A stretch of 64,000 nucleotides of DNA from CAYRHJ01 sp964424105 (lineage in GTDB: Bacteria; Planctomycetota; Phycisphaerae; UBA1845): the NCBI GenBank assembly GCA_964424105.1, contig CAYRHJ010000016.1, positions 62,001-126,000 on the forward strand, read 5' to 3'. Shown here in pieces: positions 24,846-34,200 of the stretch (positions are counted from its first letter, which is position 1; each line of letters begins with the position of its first letter). Made by a program: the position numbers and the translations under genes. The notes beneath the pieces are model-generated. The model did not search any database and was not told where the DNA came from. It saw nothing but the letters and a program-made list of their open reading frames with translations.

Positions 24846-25955
24846 TTACGTCGTTTTCCGATCGCCCTTGACGCCTCCAGCCCAATAGCAGACAGCCCCG
24901 ATGGGAATTATCAGTAACGCAAGGGTGTCGCTGAGCAGCGACGCCAACAACGATGCGGAGGCGGGCACGCCCAGCATCCCAAAAAGCCACACGGTCACGC
25001 CCGCGCCGATGGCCATCCGACTGATTCCCAGCGGCACCATGCCGACAAATAGCGTGACGGGTACGAAGGCCAAGCATTCCCAAAACAGGCCTTCCTGTCC
25101 CAGGGCCAGAAAAATGACGTACGTTTCGATCGATCGCATCGCTTGAACGCCTATTCCCCAACCCACAGCGCGGAACAGAACTGCGTACGACGTGCGATAC
25201 TGACGAATGGATTCCAGTACCCGAACCATCCCCACGAGTGGTTTGCGGCAGATGGACGGCGAGCGCGGGATCCATGTGACGAGGGACCGCTCGATCGGGC
25301 CGGCCAACAGTGTGGCTGCGATGACGGCGGTCCCCACGCCCAAGGCGGACAAGACCAGCGTCCACCTGCCCGGAAACCCGAAATCGAACAAGCAAAGCAC
25401 CACAACACACAACGTCACCAGCGACAGCAGTCCCGTCACGCGGTCCACGATCACGCTGGTAACGACGGCGAACGATTGGCCATGTGTGCGAGAAACGAAC
25501 CAGGTTCGCATGATGTCCGTTCCCAGCGTGCCGGGAAATAGTTTCCCGGCAAAATAGCTGGTGAACAACGTCATCGTCAGCCGCCATAGGGATTCACGAA
25601 CGCCTACTGTGAACAATAGAATTTGCCATTTGCGGGCGATGACGAAGCGATTGCCGACCGTGATGACCATGGCCAGCACGATCCAGCCCGGTTTCGCTTG
25701 AAAGAGGGCGTTGGTGATTTCCTGAATGGGGACGTGCCAGACGACGATGTACGCGAAGAGGCCACCTGTGACGAGTCCTCCCAGGCAAACGCGCAACCAT
25801 CGATTCAATCGAGTGCGGGACGGGGATCGATTCAAGGGGTCGTCGGTGGCCAACGCCACTTCCAGCGGTGAATCCCCGTCCCGATCAACCGCATGTGATG
25901 ATTGTTCTGCCGTGGGGCTCAACGACGGGAACTCTAGCATGGGTTTGATTGGCAT
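24846..25955 (-). CDS. Lysylphosphatidylglycerol synthase TM-region (UPF0104) membrane protein
   Basis: 369 residues. A hydrophilic N-terminus of about 45 residues precedes eight or so transmembrane segments. Diagnostic segments are FAGKLFPGTLGTDIMR (about 134-149), VIVDRVTGLL soon after and VGMVPLGISRMAIG near 300, as in the flippase-type core of MprF and in dolichol-P-linked sugar-transport relatives. Such proteins move lipids or lipid-linked substrates across the inner membrane. The MprF aminoacylating domain is absent. It precedes the acetyltransferase gene. Confidence 0.85.
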   Translation of the reverse strand: MPIKPMLEFPSLSPTAEQSSHAVDRDGDSPLEVALATDDPLNRSPSRTRLNRWLRVCLGGLVTGGLFAYIVVWHVPIQEITNALFQAKPGWIVLAMVITVGNRFVIARKWQILLFTVGVRESLWRLTMTLFTSYFAGKLFPGTLGTDIMRTWFVSRTHGQSFAVVTSVIVDRVTGLLSLVTLCVVVLCLFDFGFPGRWTLVLSALGVGTAVIAATLLAGPIERSLVTWIPRSPSICRKPLVGMVRVLESIRQYRTSYAVLFRAVGWGIGVQAMRSIETYVIFLALGQEGLFWECLAFVPVTLFVGMVPLGISRMAIGAGVTVWLFGMLGVPASASLLASLLSDTLALLIIPIGAVCYWAGGVKGDRKTT

Positions 25956-26296
25956 TCAATCGGGTGTTTCGTGATGGTCGGACGTGTAGCATCGCATGAC
26001 AATTCGTGGCCCATCGAAAACGTTCGATCCAGTTGAATTTTGAATCACTTGATTACGACGATTGCCGCGGAAGTCAATGGATTTCCGCTCCCCGACGGTC
26101 GCGGGTTGGAATGATTTGGTCGCGGTGCCATCGTGAGCGCGTGAAACCCGTCAAACGATCTAGATTCCGGCGTTCGCCGGAATGACGCATGCAGGCGGTC
26201 GCGGGTTGGATGGGAAATGTCACACGTTCACCAGTCGAAAAGTGACCAGGGATCAGGGCTGGGGTCTACGCCGAGTGACGCAGGATTGCGCGAGAT
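25956..26296. repeat. Spacer with dispersed repeat copies
   Basis: This 341-base spacer between the starts of the flippase-like gene and the end of asd holds no credible ORF. It contains a copy of the palindrome gattccggcgttcgccggaat (26162-26187) and two copies of a ggtcgcgggttgg segment, at about 26097 and 26197. Both belong to families seen elsewhere in the window. Confidence 0.6.
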
Positions 26297-27322
26297 TCAG
26301 ACTTGAACATCACCGCGGGCGCGAATCACGTGTTCGGCGATTTGAACGGCGTTCAGGGCGGCTCCTTTTCGCAACTGATCGCCTGAAACAAAAAGGTCAA
26401 TGCCGGTGCCGTCAGGGCGACTTTGATCGGATCGGATGCGGCCGACAAGGACGTCGTCTTGTCCGGAAGCATCAACGGGCATGGGAAAATAATTCCGTGC
26501 CCGATCATCGACAACCTTCACACCCGGTGCACGGGCCAGCAGGTCGCGAACCGCATCCGGCGAAACGGGTTCGTGAAATTCCAGGTTGATGGACTCGCTG
26601 TGGGCACGCAGGATGGGCACGCGCACACACGTTGCGGTCATGGCTAAACCGTCGTGGTGCAGGATTTTCCGAGATTCGTCCACCATTTTCTGTTCTTCCA
26701 CGTTGTAACCGTTGGGGCCCATGTCGGTGTTGTGGCAGAACAGGTTGAAGGCCATCGGGTGGGGCAGGACGCTGGGCGTGACGGGTCTTCCGTCCAGATG
26801 TTCTCGCGTTTGTCGTTGCAGTTCCAGCATGGCCTGCATGCCCGCACCGCTGGCGGACTGGTAGGTGCTGACGACGATTCGTTTGATGGGGAATCGCCGA
26901 TGGATGGGGGCCACGGCCATTAAAAGGATGATGGTCGAGCAATTTGGGTTGGCGATGATGCCGTGGTGATGGGCGATGTCTTCGGGATTCACTTCGGGAA
27001 TGACGAGCGGGACGCCCGTGTCCATGCGGTAGGCCGACGAGTTGTCCACAACGACGGCGCCGGCACGAAGCGCATGCGGTGCGTATTGCAAGCTGACCGA
27101 CTTGCCGGCTGAAAACAGGGCGATGTCGATGTTTCGGAAGCTATCGGGCGTGACCTGTTCCACGGTGATTTTGCGGCCCGACCATTGCACGATCTGACCG
27201 GCGGACCGCGGTGATGCGAGCAGTCGCAGCACCTGGACTGGAAAATTCCTGTCAGCCAGTACGCGTATGAATTCGGCACCAACGGCACCGCTGGCACCCA
27301 AAATGGCTACGTTGACTCCCAT
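26297..27322 (-). CDS. asd: Aspartate-semialdehyde dehydrogenase
   Basis: 341 residues; reduces aspartyl phosphate to the semialdehyde for lysine/diaminopimelate, threonine and methionine synthesis. NADP loop GASGAVG at 9-15, the catalytic Cys128 in NPNCST, the substrate motif STYQSASGAGMQA and the basic His in LRAHSES near 240 are all present, with a C-terminal SGDQLRKGAALNA. The N-terminal start is ATG with no strong SD. tdh lies in the neighbourhood on the other strand. Confidence 0.96.
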   Translation of the reverse strand: MGVNVAILGASGAVGAEFIRVLADRNFPVQVLRLLASPRSAGQIVQWSGRKITVEQVTPDSFRNIDIALFSAGKSVSLQYAPHALRAGAVVVDNSSAYRMDTGVPLVIPEVNPEDIAHHHGIIANPNCSTIILLMAVAPIHRRFPIKRIVVSTYQSASGAGMQAMLELQRQTREHLDGRPVTPSVLPHPMAFNLFCHNTDMGPNGYNVEEQKMVDESRKILHHDGLAMTATCVRVPILRAHSESINLEFHEPVSPDAVRDLLARAPGVKVVDDRARNYFPMPVDASGQDDVLVGRIRSDQSRPDGTGIDLFVSGDQLRKGAALNAVQIAEHVIRARGDVQV

Positions 27323-27523
27323 GTTGTGGTCCTTCGTGGTCCTTTCTACCCATTGTGGAAACAGGTTGGGTTACCGAATTCGCAGTTCGCCGTTCCATGT
27401 GAAAAGGCCGCCACCGGCGTTCGTCGTACACCGACTTGTCGAGTCCCATCGCTGCCCGTAGCATACTCCTTTTGGCCGGAATTTCACGTGGTTGGTGGTC
27501 GTAAAGTGAAACGGGGTGCTCCT

Positions 27524-28318
27524 ATGAATCGACGGAACGTTTTGGTATGCCTTGTTATGTTCACTTCGCATATTGCGATCTGTTTGCTAGCGAGTGGATC
27601 GGCTGAGGCTGCACAGGGGACAGCGCAAGATGACGTGTCCGGGGCGGACCGCGAAATCGAAGCGATTCTCGAACGGGTGGAAGCCCAAGGAGAGCGTGTC
27701 AAGAATATCGTGTGTCGGGTCGAATTCACCACGCTGGACCGCATCGACGATGATCAGATTCAACGGACCGGAGAATTGCTGTTCAAGCGCCAAGTACCCA
27801 ATCCGTGGTTTATGATTGCGTTCGACAAGACTGTGCAGGAAGGCGTCGTTCGCAATGAAAAACATTGGTACACTTTCGACGGCCGGTGGCTTCTGGAAGC
27901 CAGCGAGAGATCGCGATCCATTATTCGACGTGATATAGCGCCATCGGGAACCGAGGTGGATCTGTTCAGCATCGACAAAGCCCCCTTCCCTATCCCGTTC
28001 GGACAGCGCAAAGACGATATTTTGCGACATTTTGAGGTGAAACGAGGCGCGGGTGATCCGGGCGTTCCAGAGGTGGATCACCTGATCTGCACGCCGAAGG
28101 CAGACAGCCACTTGGCCAAGGTTTACAGCCGTCTGGAGTTTTATGTTTCACGTGCGATCGATCTTCCGACGCGCATCGTCATGACATCGCGAGACAAGAC
28201 CCGCGTGACCACGGCGAACTTTCCGGACCTGTCGGCGGGATCCATCAATATCGGGCTGGATGATCGACGATTTCGGTTGCCCGCGCAGACCAAGGATTAT
28301 GCCGTCGCTGACGAGTAA
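27524..28318 (+). CDS. LolA-like outer-membrane lipoprotein carrier family protein
   Basis: 264 residues from ATG 27524. A signal peptide runs to about residue 27 (LLASGSAEAA). The rest is a beta-rich chain with GELLFKRQVPNPWFMIAFDK, YTFDGRWLLEAS and PTRIVMTSRDKT, which is the incomplete-barrel pattern of LolA/LppX-type proteins. Such proteins bind lipid acyl chains in the periplasm. The longer frame from 27326 lacks similarity, overlapping the promoter region of asd. LolA assignment is by fold pattern only. Confidence 0.65.
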   Translation: MNRRNVLVCLVMFTSHIAICLLASGSAEAAQGTAQDDVSGADREIEAILERVEAQGERVKNIVCRVEFTTLDRIDDDQIQRTGELLFKRQVPNPWFMIAFDKTVQEGVVRNEKHWYTFDGRWLLEASERSRSIIRRDIAPSGTEVDLFSIDKAPFPIPFGQRKDDILRHFEVKRGAGDPGVPEVDHLICTPKADSHLAKVYSRLEFYVSRAIDLPTRIVMTSRDKTRVTTANFPDLSAGSINIGLDDRRFRLPAQTKDYAVADE

Positions 28319-28372
28319 CACGTGGGGTTGGCATTTTCTGCATGGCCGCACGCACCGGGGAGGTTCGGGGGT

Positions 28373-29527
28373 ATGTCAGATTTCATGAAGGCTGTCCGCA
28401 AAGTCAGTGCCGGTCCCGGACTGGTGGTGGAAGACGTTCCCATCCCGGAAGTGGGCAACGACGACTGTCTGGTCCGTGTGGAGGCGGCAGGGATTTGCGG
28501 GACGGATCTGCATATCTGGAGTTGGGACCGATGGTCCAGTCGACGAGTCAAGCCGCCGCTGACGCTGGGTCATGAATTGGCCGGCACCGTCGTGGACATC
28601 GGAAGAGACGTAAAGACGGTGACGGTCGGCGACTATGTATCGGCCGAATCGCATATCACCTGCGGAATGTGTTATCAGTGTCGCACCGGTCAGGCACACA
28701 TGTGCCCCAACACGGTCATCATCGGGGTGGATCGCGCGGGTGGGTTTGCGGAATACGTTATCGTTCCGGAGAAGGTGATCTGGCGGAATAATCGGGCCAA
28801 GATTCCTCCGCAGATTGCCTGCCTTCAGGAGCCGTTTGGAAACGCGGTGTACGCGACACTGCATCAAGACATCACCGGGCGGTCGGTGGGGGTCATGGGT
28901 TGCGGGCCGATCGGGCTTTTCAGCGTCGCCATCGCGCGGGCCTCCGGGGCGTCGGCGGTCTTCGCAGCCGACGTGAATGCGTTTCGGCTGGGATTGGCGA
29001 CGACCATGGGCGCGAATCGAGTGTTTAACCCGCAGGATTATTCTAGCGAAGGCAACGGCGAGCTTGTTCAGGCCATCGTTGACGCCAACGGTGGGTTCGG
29101 CGTGGACATCATGCTGGAGATGAGCGGCGCGCCGGCGGCGATCAACACGGCGTTTCAAGCCGTACGCAACGGCGGAATCGTGGTGCTGTTTGGCATACCG
29201 TCCAAGCCGGTGGAAATCGACGTGGCTGAAAACATGATTTTTAAGAACCTGACGGTCAGTTCGTTGAATGGTCGGCGCATCTTCGATACGTGGTACAAGA
29301 CGAGATGGCTCCTGGAAGAGGGCGTCGTCGACCTTCGACCGTTGATCAGCAAGACGATCAGGCTGGAAGAGTTGAACGAGTCCATGCCGTTGTTGGCGGA
29401 GGGAAAGGCTTGCAAGCTGGTCGTCATACCGGAGCATCGCCAAGATCCGCCCGTCTTCGATCGGCGGAAGACCGAAACCGTTACCCCGCGCGATCCTAAC
29501 ATCAAGGGAGCGCCCGTTCATCGATAG
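28373..29527 (+). CDS. tdh: L-threonine 3-dehydrogenase
   Basis: 384 residues; oxidises L-threonine to 2-amino-3-ketobutyrate with NAD in the cytoplasm. Zinc ligands are in GICGTDLHIW and GHELAG, the structural zinc cysteines in CGMCYQC...C, and the nucleotide loop is GCGPIG. The IFDTWYK segment matches the Tdh-specific GREMFETWYK region. The C-terminus is about 40 residues longer than the E. coli enzyme, ending in a basic tail. ATG 28373 has GGGGAGG about eight bases upstream. kbl is not adjacent; the pathway to glycine would need it elsewhere. Confidence 0.9.
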   Translation: MSDFMKAVRKVSAGPGLVVEDVPIPEVGNDDCLVRVEAAGICGTDLHIWSWDRWSSRRVKPPLTLGHELAGTVVDIGRDVKTVTVGDYVSAESHITCGMCYQCRTGQAHMCPNTVIIGVDRAGGFAEYVIVPEKVIWRNNRAKIPPQIACLQEPFGNAVYATLHQDITGRSVGVMGCGPIGLFSVAIARASGASAVFAADVNAFRLGLATTMGANRVFNPQDYSSEGNGELVQAIVDANGGFGVDIMLEMSGAPAAINTAFQAVRNGGIVVLFGIPSKPVEIDVAENMIFKNLTVSSLNGRRIFDTWYKTRWLLEEGVVDLRPLISKTIRLEELNESMPLLAEGKACKLVVIPEHRQDPPVFDRRKTETVTPRDPNIKGAPVHR

Positions 29528-29551
29528 ATCGGCCGCCAGCGCCAACCCGTC

Positions 29552-30238
29552 ATGCGCGATTACCTGCGAACCGTTGTCACGAGTCTTCTGACGCCGTGGC
29601 GGACTGATTTGGGTCCCCTGCAACAGGATTCGTCCTGGCGAATCGTCGCCATCTTGGTTTTCCACCTGGCGATAGCTGGTGGCGTAGCTGCGATTCCGTC
29701 GTCGTGGACCTATCTGGTCGGCAAGGGCATGGTCCTGGGCGTAGACGAAATGGACCTCGGCGGCGACGACCTGCCGCCCGATTCCGTTCATCAGGTCACG
29801 GTGGGGTTGGTCGCATCCATCGGCATCTGGATGGCTGTTTCAGCCGTATGCATCGGCGTTTGTGTCGTGGCGGCCGATGGGCTGTTCATCGCGGATCGCG
29901 AGGCATTTCGACTGGCTGTTCGACGTGCCTGCCTGTTGTCAGCTTGGCTGGTCGTTTGGTCGTCGGTGACGGTGGCAGCCAACCTGGAACGTGGACACCG
30001 CCTGGTACATCCCGCCCGTTGGCCTTGGGGAGAATCGTGGGAAATTCGCGATCGACTGATTTTCGCCGCGGTGGGCTTTCCGGTCATTTGGGCGGTGGGT
30101 TTGAACGCGGGGGATTCGATGGTTGGGCGCCGATTTCGATGGTTATGGGTGGGTGCGGCGTTGGCGATATGTTGGTTCGAATGGTGGCTTATCTGGCGGG
30201 CGTTGCCGTGGATTTCATTGGAGGCCTACAGCGGATGA
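29552..30238 (+). CDS. Membrane protein of unknown function
   Basis: 228 residues with about five hydrophobic segments (for example IVAILVFHLAIAGGVAAIP, VGLVASIGIWMAVSAVCIGVCVVA, LLSAWLVVWSSVTVAA). No family was recognised. It starts 25 bases after the tdh stop and is followed closely by the next gene, so it may be part of the same transcript. Confidence 0.6.
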   Translation: MRDYLRTVVTSLLTPWRTDLGPLQQDSSWRIVAILVFHLAIAGGVAAIPSSWTYLVGKGMVLGVDEMDLGGDDLPPDSVHQVTVGLVASIGIWMAVSAVCIGVCVVAADGLFIADREAFRLAVRRACLLSAWLVVWSSVTVAANLERGHRLVHPARWPWGESWEIRDRLIFAAVGFPVIWAVGLNAGDSMVGRRFRWLWVGAALAICWFEWWLIWRALPWISLEAYSG

Positions 30239-30281
30239 GCGCACGAGGATCGTTCCTGCCGTCTGGTCCATGGAAAGTCGC

Positions 30282-31163
30282 ATGGCATTGAATCGATTCC
30301 GTCATGAACGACGGGGATGGTTATGGAGCATTCGCGCTGTCATTGTGATTGCGGGCCTGGCGTTCGGCGTTTTTCGATGGGGTGTGGATAGGCTGGATCG
30401 CCGGCTGGCTGCGGTGTGCTGGAACGTTCCGAGCCTTTGGAATGCAGTCGCGGAGGCAGCGGCCAAGACGGGCGTCATCGACTCGACGATACTGGGTTCC
30501 GAGGTTCTACTACGCCGTGCGAGCGTGCATTCGTTCTTTCAGGTACGTTACGCCATTGTCGCGCAGTCCGATCTATTTCGCACGGACATCTACGTGATCA
30601 ACGAAGCCTACGACGTGGTCGGTCGTTTTCGACGCCAGACGACGCAATCGCAACTGATTACCGACCGGCGGCGAGGTTTGTCGCCGCTGAGCCACCTGCT
30701 GCCGGTTTACGATTCGCGTGGGACGGGTCGACTTTCCACACTGATTGGGTTTTCGCCCCTGGAATCGAAGAACCGGGCGCGTGGAAAATACGCCTACGTA
30801 AGCCTTGGTCCCGTGGTCAACGAGATTCAAATGGTCTGTGACATCCGCACCAGTCCGCATTGGTCCGAAGTGACCATCGTGGTGGACGACGTGACGGACG
30901 ATGGGTTGGATGACATTGCCATTTATGCCCTGACGGAAATTGGGGAGAAGTCGGCCATTGACCCGCGTCCGATCGCAGCCTTTCACTGGGATGATGAAAC
31001 GAGTTGTTTCGTGCCTGACGTGCCCGCGGAGATTGCAACGTTCCTGTCCTACTGGTGTGCCACTCCTGATTCACGTTTCCTGCATACCCCGGACGAGTGG
31101 TTGGACGAGGCACAGATCGACGCACTTCCACTCATGCGGTCGATTGAACGTGACCGTCGATAA
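30282..31163 (+). CDS. Membrane-anchored protein of unknown function
   Basis: About 293 residues. A single N-terminal hydrophobic segment (LWSIRAVIVIAGLAFGVFRWG) anchors the protein, and a mainly beta domain with a TIVVDDVTDDGLDDIAIYAL stretch follows, somewhat like FG-GAP-type repeats. ATG 30282 has GGAAAG six bases upstream; ATG 30270 is an alternative. It overlaps nothing and lies 43 bases after the previous stop. Function unknown. Confidence 0.6.
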   Translation: MALNRFRHERRGWLWSIRAVIVIAGLAFGVFRWGVDRLDRRLAAVCWNVPSLWNAVAEAAAKTGVIDSTILGSEVLLRRASVHSFFQVRYAIVAQSDLFRTDIYVINEAYDVVGRFRRQTTQSQLITDRRRGLSPLSHLLPVYDSRGTGRLSTLIGFSPLESKNRARGKYAYVSLGPVVNEIQMVCDIRTSPHWSEVTIVVDDVTDDGLDDIAIYALTEIGEKSAIDPRPIAAFHWDDETSCFVPDVPAEIATFLSYWCATPDSRFLHTPDEWLDEAQIDALPLMRSIERDRR

Positions 31164-31244
31164 ACTTGATCAGTCATAGGCCGGCGTGGCCGCGCTCGCG
31201 AAGCGGCGTCGTCATCCGAACCCACCCATATTGTTTGAACGTTG

Positions 31245-34200
31245 TCAGGGCGTCCGCCGACGTCCTTGGCGGCGCATGCTCGAAAGTCCCAACACACACA
31301 AGGTCAAGTTGATCAGCCCGATGGCCCCGCATGGCGCCGCAGCGGAACCGCAGGACGGCGTTTCGTTCTGGGATGGAACCAGCACGTCATCATCGTCATC
31401 CGTAGAATTGTCTGGCACGATGACATCGTCGTCATTGTCATTGACATTTTCGTTGTCCACGTCGGGATCAGGATCCGGTTCAGGATCGGGTTCGGGCTCC
31501 GGATCGGAATCTGGAATTTCCGACACGACGATGATTTCCGACGGACCGGCCTCGTTTTGACCGGCGGCGAATACGCTGAATTCGGAACGGACGGCCCAAT
31601 AAGTCACCAGGTCGCCGTTGATTTCGAAACCATATTCACCGACCTGGGCGTCTTCCGGCGACGCCTGCCCGACGAATTCATCGCCTGCGCGTACCCAAGC
31701 CTGCAAGTCACCGTCGAAGACATGCAAATCAACATCTTCCGGATCCAAGCCCAACTCGCTGATCAATGCCAGCGGCACGGTGAGTTGAATCGTGACGGTA
31801 CCGCCGCCGAGATTGCCGTCGAAATCGATTTCCAAAGTTGTTCCCAGCGCCAATTCGCCCGAAAACCCCGCGAATGTCGATGACCCATTCACACCCGGAG
31901 GACCGTCATTGACCACGAGGCGAACCGATAGATTCGCCCCGGGAGTGGCTCCGCTCACATTGATCAATGCGTTGATATTTTCGGAATCAAGCGTCGTGGT
32001 CAGTGCGGCGTTGCCGTCAGCATCGACGTCGCCGTCTATCGAGACTCCCGGTTCATTATCCGGCGGTGGAGGAGGTGGAGGTCCACCGCCGCCGAACCCG
32101 CCCCCTCCGTCGGAAGGTGAGGGATCGTCACACGTATCAGTCGTTTCATTACACGTTTGTCCACCCGCGCAAGGATTCCCGCTGGACTGACAGACTCCTA
32201 CGTTGCAGGTTTCCGTCCCCGTGCAAAACTGTCCGTCATTACAATCGTCATTGTCATCGCAGTCGCAGCGGTCTTGCGCTTCATTGCACACCCGTCCCGT
32301 GGCCACACAGGGATCGCCCGGCGAAGTGCAGACGCCCGTGGTGCACGTTTCCACACCGTTGCAAAAGTCGCCGTCCACGCAATCGTTGGTATTGTTATTC
32401 ACGACTTGACAGCCGATTCCCAAAACACACGTCTGGTCCGTGCAAGGATTGCCGTCATCGCAGGCCGCATGGTCGGGAGTCGAAATACATTGATCGATGA
32501 CGTCGTTGCAGGTGTCGACCGTGCAGGCGATGCCGTCCGTGCAGTTGCGGTTGGCTCCGCCGCCGCAAACTCCCGCAGTGCACGTCTCGCCGACAGTGCA
32601 GAATTGCCCGTCGCTACAGGCCCCGCCCTGGTTGGTGGGTTGTGCCTGGCAATTACCCGTGCCTGCATTGCATACGCCGACATTGCAGGTGTTGTTCAAC
32701 CCCGAACAATTGACCGCTGCGCCGGCACATACGCCGTCGTTGCATTGATCATTCGTCGTGCACAAATTTCCATCATTGCATGCGCCGCCGTCGTTGACGG
32801 ACCTGGCTTCACACTGCCCGGTAACTAGATTGCATTGGCCGACGTTGCATACGTTGTCCAGGTGGGAGCAGTTGATGGGCGTTCCCGCGCAACTGCCATT
32901 GCTGCATGTATCGTTTTGCGTGCATATGAAACCGTCGTTGCACGCGGCCGTGTTATTGGGGTATTCACAAAACCCGGCGGGGCAGGTGTTGTCGGTGCAG
33001 GGATTGTTGTCATTGCATTCTGCGGCATTATTGCACGGTTGACAACCGCCGATCGGTGTTCCGAGACAAACGCCACCATTGCAACGATCGTCTTGCGTGC
33101 AAACGTCCGCATCGTCGCAAGGCCCGTTCTGGTTCGCCGGTACGGGTTGACACTGACCGTTAGTGGGATTGCACGCGCCGTTGTTGCAGTCGTCGTCCAG
33201 AACGGAACAATCAACAGCCGTTCCGGCGCAGGCACCAGCGGCACACAGATCCGTGGTCGTGCAATTATTTCCATCGTTGCAACCCCCGCCTTCATTATCG
33301 GCCAAGACCAAATCACAGTTGCCGTCGGCGCCGGCTGGGTTGCATGACAGTCGCGTGCACGGATCGCCGCTGTCCGGACACGTTACTGCCGTGCTTTCGC
33401 AATCGCCGTTCGAACACGCGTCATCCGTGCAGGGGTTTTCGTCGCTGCACGAGTTGGAATCGTCGGGCGCAAACAAGCAGCCCAGTCCGACGAAACAAGC
33501 GTCGTCCGTGCAAGTTTTATTGTCGTTGCAGAGATTGTCGTTGGGTGTCTGCACGCACTGCTCGGCGATCTCGTCGCACGTGTCCACCGTACAGGCAAAG
33601 TTGTCATTGCATGGGTTGGCTGACCCGCCGCCGCATTCGCCCGCAGTGCACGTTTCGCCGATGTTGCAAAACAGGCCGTCATCGCAGGCCCCGTCTTCAT
33701 TGGATGCCTGTTGTTCACAGACGCCCGTCAAGACATTGCAGACCCCTACGTTGCAGTCGTCGTCCAAATGCGAGCAGTCGACGGCCACGCCACCGCAGAC
33801 ACCGTCCGTGCAAGCGTCCGTGGTCGTACAGGGCAATCCATCATCACACAAATTCGTATCGTCGTTCGTGGACGTACAGAACCCGGACACGTCGTCGCAG
33901 TCGTCGTCCGTACACGCATTGCCGTCGTCGCATTCACCATCTTCAAGACAGTCACAATCGGCCAAGAATGCACCGGAACAGTTTCCGCCGTTACAGGTGT
34001 CCGGATCCGTGCATTTGTTCGCGTCATCACATGCACCGCCCTCGTTGGCCGGCACCTGCACACATTGACTGGTCTGGGGATTGCACAAGCCCTCGTTGCA
34101 GGCGTCGTCGAAATCGGAACAGTCCACCGGCGTTCCCGCACACGTTCCGCCCGTGCAGATATCAACGGTGGTGCAGCCATTGCCGTCATTGCAACCAGCG

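Noticed and set aside
28376..29791. 471-residue minus-strand frame opposite tdh
   Set aside because: Tdh has all zinc and cofactor motifs; the antisense product is His/Arg-rich and random-looking.
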